The position numbers and the translations under genes are program-made. Under the pieces are notes generated by a model. It saw nothing but the letters and a program-made list of their open reading frames with translations. It searched no databases and had not been told where the DNA came from. DNA of 6,624 bases from assembly GCA_024280195.1 (NCBI GenBank), contig JAJRQP010000376.1:1-6624 (forward strand). Direction: 5' to 3'. This DNA comes from Bacteroidota bacterium. GTDB taxonomy: Bacteria > Bacteroidota > Bacteroidia > Flavobacteriales_D > Crocinitomicaceae. Below are positions 1-6,197 of this stretch, one piece after another (positions within the stretch are counted from its first letter, which is position 1; each line of letters opens with the position of its first letter).

Positions 1-1
1 A

Positions 2-1027
2 ATAGATTTTGAATCTGGTAAAATTGCTCCACCTAGAAAATCATTGCTATTCAATAAGCAGTTAATCAATAACGATGGACTACTTATTAATGAGCTAGCA
101 AAGCAAAATAAATCAAGCTTTAATGAAGCAACGATGCAAGTTTCTTCTGTCGTTTCAGAATGGAATCAATCATTAAAAGCAGGAGAAAGGGTTGAATTGG
201 ATAAGATTGGATTTTTGTACAACGATTCAGAAAACAACTTATGCTTTGAGCAAGACCGCTTTTTTAATTTACTGCTAGAATCTTTTGGTTTAGGGCAAGT
301 CAACTTCTTAACGGAAGAAGATGTTCAACTGAATGAGCAAAGAATTATTTTAACAAAAGAAGAACCTGTTTTTGTTCCAATTACCGCGGCTGAAATTGCT
401 CCAGTTGAAATAGAAGAGAAAGAAACGGTTGTTATTGAACATCCTGCGACAGATAAGAAAAGAATAAAAGTGTGGAAGTTAGCAGCAGCAGCTTGCATTC
501 TCCCAATTGCATTTTATTCTATTTGGATTCCAATGAAAACAGATGTGCTGCAGTCGGGAATAATATCCTTTAATGATTTTAACCCATTTCATAAGCAAGT
601 AGAACAGAAGTATTCTCCTCAATCTACCAATAATAGCCTTGCAATAATTGATGAATCTTCTTCAACAATCGCAGAAGTGATAGAAACTCTTCCAGAAGAT
701 GTTGATGTTTACACCTATAAATACAGTGAAGACTTATTTATTCCTGTTAGAATTAATGATACAGAGGATCTTGTTTCAAACCCTGTAAACGACACGGAGG
801 TGTTCTCAGTGAATACAATGAATTATGTGGTGGGTTGTTTCGGAAATAAATCGAACGCTACCAATTTGGTTGAGAAACTGAAAGTCGCAGGTTTGGACGC
901 AAGAATCATTGATGTTAAAAACGGATTGCACCGAGTTTCTGCAGGTTCTGCTATTTCTCTCGAAGAATTAAACAGCATAAAAGCAACATCTGAGAGTTTA
1001 GGATTCAAAGGATGGACGCTTAAGTAA
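2..1027 (+). CDS. HU-CCDC81-like and SPOR domain membrane protein, 5' end outside window
   Basis: The reading frame is open from base 2, so the TTG at 44 is an internal Leu codon and not the start. The visible part is 341 residues. Residues ~1-100 resemble the Bacteroidota CCDC81-type HU-like domain: the stretch with LFNKQLINNDGLL and the later KIGFLY are typical, and the missing N-terminus would carry the usual VIPGFGGF-like segment. A single hydrophobic segment at ~157-178, preceded by lysines and arginines, is a likely transmembrane helix. The middle is acidic, Ser/Thr-rich and low in complexity. Residues ~273-341 form a SPOR domain (starting NYVVGCFGNKSNA, ending GFKGWTLK), a fold known to bind denuded septal peptidoglycan. 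The layout suggests a cytoplasmic HU-like domain linked through the membrane to a periplasmic peptidoglycan-binding domain. A role in division or chromosome-envelope linkage is inference. It ends in TAA, 73 bp before the next gene. Confidence 0.85.
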   Translation: MDFESGKIAPPRKSLLFNKQLINNDGLLINELAKQNKSSFNEATMQVSSVVSEWNQSLKAGERVELDKIGFLYNDSENNLCFEQDRFFNLLLESFGLGQVNFLTEEDVQLNEQRIILTKEEPVFVPITAAEIAPVEIEEKETVVIEHPATDKKRIKVWKLAAAACILPIAFYSIWIPMKTDVLQSGIISFNDFNPFHKQVEQKYSPQSTNNSLAIIDESSSTIAEVIETLPEDVDVYTYKYSEDLFIPVRINDTEDLVSNPVNDTEVFSVNTMNYVVGCFGNKSNATNLVEKLKVAGLDARIIDVKNGLHRVSAGSAISLEELNSIKATSESLGFKGWTLK

Positions 1028-1072
1028 GTAGGTCTTTTTTTAATCAAAGTAACATTTTGGACAAATAATTGA

Positions 1073-1080
1073 TAGTTTTG
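1073..1080 (+). promoter_or_regulatory. Candidate Bacteroidota -7 promoter element for the C1 peptidase gene
   Basis: TAGTTTTG matches the Bacteroidota primary sigma -7 consensus TAnnTTTG and lies 20 bp before the ATG at 1101. A TTTG at 1056-1059 is upstream, but the 13-bp spacer is shorter than the usual ~19 bp, so the -33 half is weak. A leader of roughly 10-15 nt would follow. Motif match only. Confidence 0.45.
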
Positions 1081-1100
1081 ATAACTAAATAAATTACACC

Positions 1101-2306
1101 ATGATAAAACAATTAACAGCAATCACATTTTTAGCAATCACTTCTCTTGCAAGTGCTCAGTTTGGTTATTCTGAACCAGCAAAGAATGCAAAAGACAGTG
1201 AATATAAATTTACAAAAGTGTCGCACCTAGATGCAACACCTGTTCAAAGCCAAGGTTATACAGGAACTTGCTGGAGCTTCTCTGCGTTATCATTTTTTGA
1301 ATCAGAGTTGATTAGAGGTGGAGCAGAAAACCCAGCCCTACTTTCTGAAATGTACATTGTAAGAAAAGCTTACGAAAGCAAAGCTCAAAAATACATTCGC
1401 ATGGATGGGAAAATCAATTTTTCTGAAGGGGGAGCATTTCACGATATTCCATATGTGATTAAGCGTTACGGAATTGTTCCATTAGAAGCGTATGAAGGTT
1501 TAAATTATGGTGTTGACAAGCATAATCACAGCGAATTATTTTCCGTTCTTGATGGAGTTGTCCAAGGAGTTAAAAATCACAAAGGACAACGATCTACCGC
1601 TTGGATGAAAGCTGTAAATGGAGTTCTTGATGCTTATCTAGGTGAAGATATTACAGAATTTGAATTTCAAGGGAAAAAATACACCCCTAAATCTTACGCA
1701 AAGTACATTGGTTTAGACATGGACGATTACCTTTCATTGACATCGTTTACTCATTTTCCAGAGAATGAAGAATGTATGTTGGCTATTGCTGATAATTGGG
1801 CATGGGGAACAAGTTACAACGTCAACATTGATAACTTAATGAAAGCAACAGAATATGCTTTAAAGCAAGGTTATACTGTTGCATGGGGAGCAGATGTTTC
1901 AGAAAAAGGATTCAGTTTTAGAAATGGATTAGCAATCAATCCAATAGATGCTTCTACGATTGCTGTTTCAGGAAAAGACAATAAGAATTTCTCAGACGGA
2001 GGAGCAGACAAAGCATCTAACGCTTTTAAAACACCTGTTGATGAAGTAGAGGTTACCGCAGAAATCAGACAAGCAGGATACGATAATAAAACAACGACAG
2101 ATGATCATGGAATGCACATTGTTGGAATGTATAAAGACCAGAATGGAACGAAGTATTTCTTAGTAAAAAACTCTTGGGGAACAGGGAACTATCCTGAAGG
2201 ATATTTATACGTATCAGAAAGCTATTTTAAATGGAAAACAATTAATGTTTACATGCATAAAGATGCCCTTTCTGGAGCAATGAAGAAAAAATTGAAGATA
2301 GATTAG
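1101..2306 (+). CDS. Secreted C1-family cysteine peptidase (bleomycin hydrolase/PepC-like)
   Basis: This 401-residue protein has a papain-fold catalytic set. Q51 is the oxyanion Gln and lies six residues before the nucleophile C57 in the motif QSQGYTGTCWSFS. H336 lies in DDHGMHIVG and N357 in VKNSWGTG. The HGM context of the His and the long region between Cys and His resemble subfamily C1B (aminopeptidase C/bleomycin hydrolase), which is usually ~440-450 residues, so this copy is slightly short. Unlike the cytoplasmic C1B enzymes, it begins with a signal peptide (MIKQLTAITFLAITSLASA, likely cleavage before Q20), so it should act in the periplasm or outside the cell. Substrates are unknown; peptide or aminopeptidase activity is inferred from the family. 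The ATG start is supported by the signal peptide and by a promoter motif 20 bp upstream. The TAG stop at 2304-2306 abuts the stop of the convergent nadD. Confidence 0.9.
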   Translation: MIKQLTAITFLAITSLASAQFGYSEPAKNAKDSEYKFTKVSHLDATPVQSQGYTGTCWSFSALSFFESELIRGGAENPALLSEMYIVRKAYESKAQKYIRMDGKINFSEGGAFHDIPYVIKRYGIVPLEAYEGLNYGVDKHNHSELFSVLDGVVQGVKNHKGQRSTAWMKAVNGVLDAYLGEDITEFEFQGKKYTPKSYAKYIGLDMDDYLSLTSFTHFPENEECMLAIADNWAWGTSYNVNIDNLMKATEYALKQGYTVAWGADVSEKGFSFRNGLAINPIDASTIAVSGKDNKNFSDGGADKASNAFKTPVDEVEVTAEIRQAGYDNKTTTDDHGMHIVGMYKDQNGTKYFLVKNSWGTGNYPEGYLYVSESYFKWKTINVYMHKDALSGAMKKKLKID

Positions 2307-2909
2307 TTACCTATAAAAATTCATTTCATCTACATACTGAAAAACAGGTTCGGAAAGCAAATACCGGACATCCTTACCTTCTTTTATTGCTTTACGAATA
2401 AAGCTAGATGATATTTTCATAACGGGAACATCTTCGCAAATCACAACATTCTTGTGGTTTTTTATTGTGTCAATTGGAACTGCTTTTTTCTCTATTTCTG
2501 CTGTTGTGATTACGCGAGGATAAACATACAATTGATGATTATCAATAATTTCTTCGTAATTGAACCATTTGTGGAAGGTTCTTAAATTGTCTTCTCCCAT
2601 TAATAATGAAAACTCATGGGTAGGATGTTTCTCTTTTAAATAAGCAAGAGTTGTAATAGTGTAGCTCGGTTGAGGAAGTTTAAATTCAATGTCGCAAGAT
2701 TGTAACTTGGGGTTTTCTTCTACCGCAATATTCACCAACGCTAATCTATGATTATCTTTTAATAAAGATGCTTTTTTCTTGTGTGGATTATGTGGAGATA
2801 CAACTAACCATACTTGGTCAAAATCACTGAATTCAGCCATGTAGTTGGCAATAATCAAATGTCCAATATGAATGGGGTTGAATGACCCGAAATACAGTCC
2901 AACTTTCAT
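2307..2909 (-). CDS. nadD: Nicotinate (nicotinamide) mononucleotide adenylyltransferase
   Basis: The enzyme transfers AMP from ATP to nicotinate mononucleotide to give deamido-NAD, a cytoplasmic step of NAD synthesis. From the ATG at 2909 it is 200 residues, the normal family size. The nucleotidyltransferase signature is at the N-terminus: GSFNPIHIGH, with HxGH at residues 14-17. The second signature ISSSFIR is at 166-172. A longer frame opens at 2954, but its 15 extra residues lie inside gmk and are not family-like. The ATG at 2909 overlaps the gmk stop as ATGA (2906-2909), which supports this start and suggests translational coupling. It is the last gene of the yicC-gmk-nadD operon. Its TAA stop directly abuts the stop of the convergent peptidase gene, leaving no space for a separate terminator. 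Confidence 0.93.
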   Translation of the reverse strand: MKVGLYFGSFNPIHIGHLIIANYMAEFSDFDQVWLVVSPHNPHKKKASLLKDNHRLALVNIAVEENPKLQSCDIEFKLPQPSYTITTLAYLKEKHPTHEFSLLMGEDNLRTFHKWFNYEEIIDNHQLYVYPRVITTAEIEKKAVPIDTIKNHKNVVICEDVPVMKISSSFIRKAIKEGKDVRYLLSEPVFQYVDEMNFYR

Positions 2910-3487
2910 TTCTTGTTTAAAAATTGTGTGACAAGTAATTCTGCTTTTCGACATGCGTCATCTAAATCATCGTTTATTAACACGGTGTCAAATTCAGGTG
3001 CAAAAGCCAATTCTTTATGCGCCTTTTCCATGCGTTGATTGATTTTCTCTTCCGACTCTGTACTTCTACCACGCAAGCGTTTTTCTAATTCTTCGTAAGA
3101 TGGAGGTTGCACAAAAACAGCAAAAGCATCGTCTTGAAATTGTTTTTTTAAATTCAAGCCACCTACAACATCCACATCAAAAATTACGGTTTTCCCCTGG
3201 TTCCAAATTCGTTGCATTTCAGATTTAAGTGTTCCATAAAAATTATTGGAATAGACTTCTTCCCACTCAACAAACGCCTCGTCAGTAATTTTTTGTTTAA
3301 ACCCCTCAGTTCCTAAAAAGTAATAATCTTCGCCTTCAATTTCTTGTGGACGTGGATCTCTACTTGTCGCAGAAACGGAAAATTTTAAACCTAATTCCTG
3401 TCCTAATAAATGATGCACAATAGTTGTTTTTCCGGCCCCAGATGGTGCCGAAAATATGATGCATTTCCCTTTATTATTTATTGTCAT
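2906..3487 (-). CDS. gmk: Guanylate kinase
   Basis: Guanylate kinase phosphorylates GMP to GDP with ATP, an essential step of guanine nucleotide synthesis in the cytoplasm. The protein is 193 residues, a normal length. The P-loop is APSGAGKTT at 14-22. The GMP-binding segment TSRDPRPQEIEGEDYYF spans 41-57 and includes the conserved arginines R43 and R46, E49 and the paired tyrosines 55-56. The lid motif RLRGRSTESEE follows in the second half. The ATG at 3487 starts 20 bp after the yicC stop, and the TGA stop overlaps the nadD start by 4 bases, so all three are probably one transcript. I see no missing catalytic residue. Confidence 0.95.
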   Translation of the reverse strand: MTINNKGKCIIFSAPSGAGKTTIVHHLLGQELGLKFSVSATSRDPRPQEIEGEDYYFLGTEGFKQKITDEAFVEWEEVYSNNFYGTLKSEMQRIWNQGKTVIFDVDVVGGLNLKKQFQDDAFAVFVQPPSYEELEKRLRGRSTESEEKINQRMEKAHKELAFAPEFDTVLINDDLDDACRKAELLVTQFLNKK

Positions 3488-3507
3488 GATTCTTTCTACG
3501 CAAGTTT

Positions 3508-4374
3508 TTATAAAGTGTTCAGAATTTGCTCCTTTATTTTTTCTAGGTTATCTTTCATACCGATAACTAGCTTTTGCATTTCAGCATGATTACTTTTGCT
3601 ACCTAGTGTGTTGATTTCTCTTCCAATTTCCTGTCCGATGAATCCCAATTTTTTTCCTGACTGTTCTAATGGCATCGTTTCTTCAAAGTAAGTTAAATGA
3701 TTTGAAAGGCGCATTTTTTCTTCCGCAACGTCTAACTTTTCAATATAGAAAATCATTTCTTGCTCAAAGCGGTTATCGTCGTAACTTCCAGACTTGATGT
3801 CTTCAAGCCCTTTCTTCATGCGTTCTTTGATGATGTCAATTCTTTCTTGCTCGTATTTTGGAACCTCATTTAACAAGCTTCTAATTTCACCTATTCTCTC
3901 GTTAAATTCAACAGTAAGATCATTTCCTTCTTTGGTTCTAAAATCATTTAGATTCTCCAGAGCTTCTTTTGCAACTTGAAGAACGATTTCTTTCTCTTCC
4001 TCGCTTAATTCTTCTTTCTCTGAAGAATAGATATCAGGCATTCTCAAAATCAAGGACAGGTAATCTTCTGTTTTTTCTCCCAAAGAATCATTTAATTCTT
4101 TCAACTCCTTGTAATAAGTTTTGGCGAGCTCTCCATTAACAGGTGTATCGTTCTTTTCTGCAATAGCATCGTAATTGAGTGAAAAGTCTATCTTTCCTCT
4201 ACCCAACTTTGCAGAAATCATTTTTCGAATTTGTGGGTCTAATTCTTTGTACAATGATGGGACACGAAGATTTAAGTCTAATGACTTGCTGTTGAGAGTT
4301 CGTATTTCAATTGAAATTTTTTTATTTTGAGATGTCCCGGAGGCTTTTCCAAATCCCGTCATTGATTTTAACAT
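3508..4374 (-). CDS. yicC: YicC/YloC-family endoribonuclease
   Basis: This 288-residue protein matches the YicC family from end to end. The N-terminus MLKSMTGFGKA is the hallmark of the first domain, followed by SIEIRTLNSKSLDLNLRVP. The C-terminal DUF1732 part carries IGQEIGREINTLGSKSNHAEM, matching the invariant REINT-SKS segment. The middle is highly charged and probably a long helical region. E. coli YicC is reported to be an endoribonuclease involved in small-RNA turnover; its role in Bacteroidota is not established. It is the first gene of the operon with gmk 20 bp downstream, an order that recurs in many bacteria. The ATG at 4374 is fixed by the conserved N-terminus, and a TAnnTTTG promoter motif lies only 14 bp upstream, implying a very short leader. 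Confidence 0.93.
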   Translation of the reverse strand: MLKSMTGFGKASGTSQNKKISIEIRTLNSKSLDLNLRVPSLYKELDPQIRKMISAKLGRGKIDFSLNYDAIAEKNDTPVNGELAKTYYKELKELNDSLGEKTEDYLSLILRMPDIYSSEKEELSEEEKEIVLQVAKEALENLNDFRTKEGNDLTVEFNERIGEIRSLLNEVPKYEQERIDIIKERMKKGLEDIKSGSYDDNRFEQEMIFYIEKLDVAEEKMRLSNHLTYFEETMPLEQSGKKLGFIGQEIGREINTLGSKSNHAEMQKLVIGMKDNLEKIKEQILNTL

Positions 4375-4388
4375 AAAATTGTTTTTGG

Positions 4389-4396
4389 CAAAAGTA
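4389..4396 (-). promoter_or_regulatory. Candidate -7 promoter element for yicC-gmk-nadD
   Basis: Read on the minus strand, TACTTTTG fits the Bacteroidota TAnnTTTG consensus and ends 14 bp before the yicC ATG. The nearest TTG that could serve as a -33 element (minus strand, 4422-4424) is 25 bp upstream, longer than the usual ~19 bp. The leader would be only ~8-10 nt, with no clear Shine-Dalgarno sequence, which is common in this phylum. Confidence 0.5.
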
Positions 4397-4539
4397 ACTA
4401 ATTCTGAGAGAATTCTATTTTCAATGAAAACGACGGAATATTCTCCTAGAGTTTATACAGTCATTAAAAGGGCTGCTTTAAAAAATGAGTGTGTTTCAGT
4501 TTTTGTATTTAAAGACATTTAAACTATATTCGTCGGGGT

Positions 4540-4547
4540 TAATTTTG
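4540..4547 (+). promoter_or_regulatory. Candidate -7 promoter element for the truncated surface protein gene
   Basis: TAATTTTG matches TAnnTTTG and lies 52 bp before the ATG at 4600, giving a leader of roughly 45 nt. No TTG/TTTG is seen at the expected -33 position, so the call is weak. If active, it would now transcribe into the IS, antisense to the transposase genes. Confidence 0.3.
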
Positions 4548-4599
4548 TTCTTATCGATAAAATCAGACGTGGTATAAAATACTATATGCTAATTAAACT

Positions 4600-4830
4600 A
4601 TGATAAAAAAGCTTCTACTTTCTTTTTTCATATTACTTAACCTCACTTTATTTTCTCAAATAGATACTGCTTTTTGGTTTGCAACCCCAGAGGTTTCGGC
4701 ACCAGCCGGAGACAGTCCAATTTATTTGAGGTTTATGACCTATTCAGCCCCAGTGAATAATATAACAGTTTCATTATGGAATTGCAATATAATTCTGGAC
4801 ACTGAGTTAAGTCACGCTGTACATTTGTGA
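4600..4830 (+). pseudogene. 5' fragment of a secreted surface protein gene (IgGFc-binding-like N-terminus), cut by an IS
   Basis: The frame starts with a clear signal peptide (MIKKLLLSFFILLNLTLFSQ, ending in the FSQ typical of Bacteroidota). The next segment, TAFWFATPEVSAPAGDSPIYLRF, resembles the first strands of the IgGFc-binding-like domain at the N-terminus of large Bacteroidota surface proteins, many of which end in a gliding-motility or type IX secretion sorting domain. Those proteins usually run to many hundreds of residues. Here the host sequence ends at 4795. The last 10 codons (from Asp-Thr-Glu-Leu) are read from the IS inverted repeat and stop at 4828-4830, giving a 76-residue relic. 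The ~20 bp just before the IS already look less family-like, so the true break could lie slightly upstream. I do not find the rest of the gene beyond the IS. The domain assignment is from pattern memory, not an alignment. Confidence 0.65.
4796..4811 (+). repeat. Left terminal inverted repeat of the IS
   Basis: TGGACACTGAGTTAAG is an exact reverse complement of 6182-6197. Pairing fails at the base outside (C at 4795 versus A at 6198), which fixes the outer boundary. The repeat lies at the orfB 3' end. Confidence 0.92.
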
Positions 4831-5040
4831 TTAATAATTTCTAATTCAAATTCCTTTATTGTTTCGTAATTTAATGCTGAGTGTCTTCTATTTCGATTAT
4901 ATCAAGTTTCTATCCATTTAAATATTGACATTTCAGCATCCGTTTTCCGAAGATACTCATTTTTATAAACCCATTCTGTTTTTAAGCTTTTAAAAAAAAC
5001 TTTCAGCTACTGCATTATCCCAACAGTTTCCCTTTCTACT

Positions 5041-5070
5041 CATTTCGGAGAACTCAATGCATCGCATACT
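5041..5070 (-). other. Extra ~27-nt segment in the DDE core of orfB
   Basis: In IS3-family transposases the motif QSMSRKGNCWDNAVAESF is normally continuous. Here about nine residues (Q, plus RCIEFSEM) separate QQSM from SRKGNC, so the second Asp and catalytic Glu are 44 residues apart instead of 35. The segment keeps the frame. On the minus strand it contains short pairing arms (CAT..ATG enclosing TTC..GAA around TCC) but no strong hairpin. The exact ends are uncertain by a few bases because ATG recurs on both sides. Confidence 0.6.
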
Positions 5071-5668
5071 TTGCTGAACAAAATCGTAACTTTTAAGGAT
5101 GTTTCTGAATTTTGTGCAAGCATATTGCGAACCTCTATCAGAATGAAAAATCAACGTATCTTTAATTGGTCTATTTCCAACAGCCATATACCAAGCTTTA
5201 ATTACTGTTGATTCTGCTGTCATATCTTCACTCATCGCCCAACCAATGACCTTTCTATCGAATAAATCAATAATAACAGTCAAATATAGCCAACCTTGAG
5301 AAGTCTCAATATATGTAATGTCAGACACCCAAACTGCGTTACGTCTTTCTGTTGTAAATCTACGATTTAACCTATTTGGTGCAATCGGATAATTGTGATT
5401 GGAATCAGTTGTGTGTTTAAACTTTCTCTTTCTTCTTGCCTGTAGACTTGAAGATTTCATCATTCTAGCTGTTCTGGGTCTTGATACTTTAAATCCACGT
5501 TTCTCTAATTCAACAGCCATTCTTGGTGAGCCATAACTCTGATGGCTGTCTTCAAAAATTGTATGAATGACTTGTATTATTTCTTGATTTTCATTCCACC
5601 TCTTTGACGGACCACTTGAAAGCCAGTTGTAATAGCCCCTTTTACTAGCATTTAAAACTTTACACGAC

Positions 5669-5690
5669 TTGTCCCGGTTTTCGGGATCAA
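5669..5690. repeat. Hairpin-forming insertion in orfB
   Basis: On the plus strand the arms TCCCG and CGGGA surround a GTTTT loop; TTG and CAA extend the stem past one bulged T. The palindrome sits exactly where the orfB frame breaks: the family sequence PVE-(K-M)-CKVLNAS needs six bases between PVE and CKV, but 26 are present. Its GC content is well above that of the surrounding sequence. It may be a small inserted palindromic element; a genome-wide search was not possible. Confidence 0.6.
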
Positions 5691-5765
5691 CTCAACAGGG
5701 TATTTTAGTTTATGTTGTTTCATAAATCTAAATTTCAGCTGCAATACCTTTTGCTTTTTCGAAAG

Positions 5766-6151
5766 TTAATCCTTTCTCATGTCGCTCGTGGAGAAGATGC
5801 TGATCGCTTTTTTTAATATCTCAGTTAGAGTCTGCTCTAACGTTACGACTTTTCAAAAGCTATGCTTTCTCTTATCTTCGCTTCACGAAGATCTTTCTTA
5901 AATTTGGCGATTTCTCGTTGTTCATCGGTCATTTTCACTTTTCCATGACCGGGAAAACGATTATGAGAGAACTCTTGTTGTTCTCGTTTCCAACGATGAA
6001 TTAATGAAGCTTTAACCCCTAGTTCTCGTGCTGCTTGTGCAACATTTTGTTTTTCTTCGCCTAGTTTTATAGCGTTGAGCTTAAAACTTGCTGTAAATTT
6101 AACAGCACTACCGTTTGTTCTTCAAAATCTATCACTTTCTCATCTTGACAT
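5766..6151 (-). pseudogene. IS3-family orfA (helix-turn-helix protein), broken
   Basis: OrfA supplies the DNA-binding part of IS3 transposases and normally leads into orfB by a -1 frameshift. Readable parts are FTASFKLNAIKLGEEK, NVAQAARELGVKASLIHRWKREQ (the helix-turn-helix), then RFPGHGKVKMTDEQREIAKFKKDLREAKI, and, in another frame, ILKKAISIFSTSD. About 44 extra bases between EAKI and ILKKA break the frame and add a TAA. From the ATG at 6151 the frame also meets TGA twice (codons 4 and 10) before GSAVKFTASF. These may be nonsense mutations, or part of a further ~40-nt insertion, since KFTASF usually lies only a few residues from the Met. A run of seven A followed by G (minus strand, 5807-5814) in the codons for LKKA resembles the slippery site used for OrfAB fusion. 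The last frame ends in TAA at 5766-5768. Confidence 0.85.
5821..5870. repeat. Insertion with two hairpins in orfA
   Basis: Within the ~44-50 nt that interrupt orfA there is a perfect 7-bp stem, GTTAGAG (5824-5830) and CTCTAAC (5835-5841) around TCTG. A second, 5-bp stem has AAAGC (5856-5860) and GCTTT (5864-5868) around TAT. The flanking IS frame resumes on both sides with recognisable OrfA residues, so the block is an addition to the ancestral IS and not divergence. Its source is unknown. Confidence 0.6.
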
Positions 6152-6181
6152 ATTTTACTAAGTTAATTTATACAATTGTAT

Positions 6182-6197
6182 CTTAACTCAGTGTCCA
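6182..6197 (-). repeat. Right terminal inverted repeat of the IS
   Basis: CTTAACTCAGTGTCCA is the exact reverse complement of 4796-4811. It lies 30 bp upstream of the presumed orfA ATG at 6149-6151, so it is the promoter-side end of the element. Confidence 0.92.

Larger units (their letters stand above)
4812..5723 (-). pseudogene. IS3-family transposase orfB (DDE integrase domain), broken
   Basis: The longest intact piece (4990-5520) contains the rve-type core: first Asp in WVSDITYI (codon 5320-5322), second Asp in FHSDRGSQY, and Glu in DNAVAESFF. Upstream the frame continues through GYYNWLSSG and HQSYGSPRM, a typical IS3 OrfB N-terminal region, and would begin at the ATG at 5723 (MKQHKLKYPVE). 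There are four lesions. (1) About 20 extra bases with a hairpin after the codons for PVE shift the frame and bring in a TGA. (2) About nine extra residues lie between the second Asp and the Glu, so the spacing is 44 instead of the family's 35. (3) A run of eight T (minus strand, 4992-4999) has one base too many, giving a stop right after ESFF. (4) A TGA at 4902-4904 replaces the expected Trp in KWIETWYN. Removing the excess leaves ~287 codons, the normal length. The C-terminal part RRHSALNYETIKEFE is still readable to the TGA at 4812-4814. Confidence 0.9.
4796..6197 (-). mobile_element. Degenerate IS3-family insertion sequence
   Basis: The 1402-bp element is bounded by perfect 16-bp inverted repeats that start TGG and end CCA, matching the TG...CA ends of IS3-family elements. 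It carries leftward orfA and orfB with the typical layout: a helix-turn-helix protein followed by a DDE transposase whose stop lies 13 bp from the left repeat end (counted from 4812). Comparing the two frames suggests net insertions of about 44 nt in orfA, and about 20 nt, 1 nt and 27 nt in orfB. Removing these gives an ancestor near 1.31 kb, a normal IS3-family size. The bases next to the ends (TTC on the left, ACT on the right) show no 3-5 bp target duplication. The element interrupts the gene beginning at 4600. It cannot encode its own transposase in its present state. Confidence 0.9.

Noticed and set aside
1015..1041. Terminator after the HU/SPOR gene, based on the T run at 1034-1041
   Set aside because: Only a 3-bp stem could be drawn before the T run, too weak to support a call.
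823..1122. Minus-strand open frame of 99 codons over the SPOR region
   Set aside because: It is antisense to a clear SPOR domain, has no family resemblance and runs across the intergenic region; a shadow frame.
2910..2954. N-terminal extension of nadD by 15 residues
   Set aside because: It lies within gmk coding sequence, is absent from the family, and the ATGA overlap gives a better start.
3794..3979. Plus-strand 61-codon frame inside yicC
   Set aside because: It lies wholly antisense to the conserved yicC gene, and its composition reflects the complement of charged helix codons.
5694..5700. Translational bypassing (T4 gene 60 type) over the hairpin insertion in orfB
   Set aside because: No matching take-off and landing codons flank the hairpin, and the gene carries other disabling lesions.
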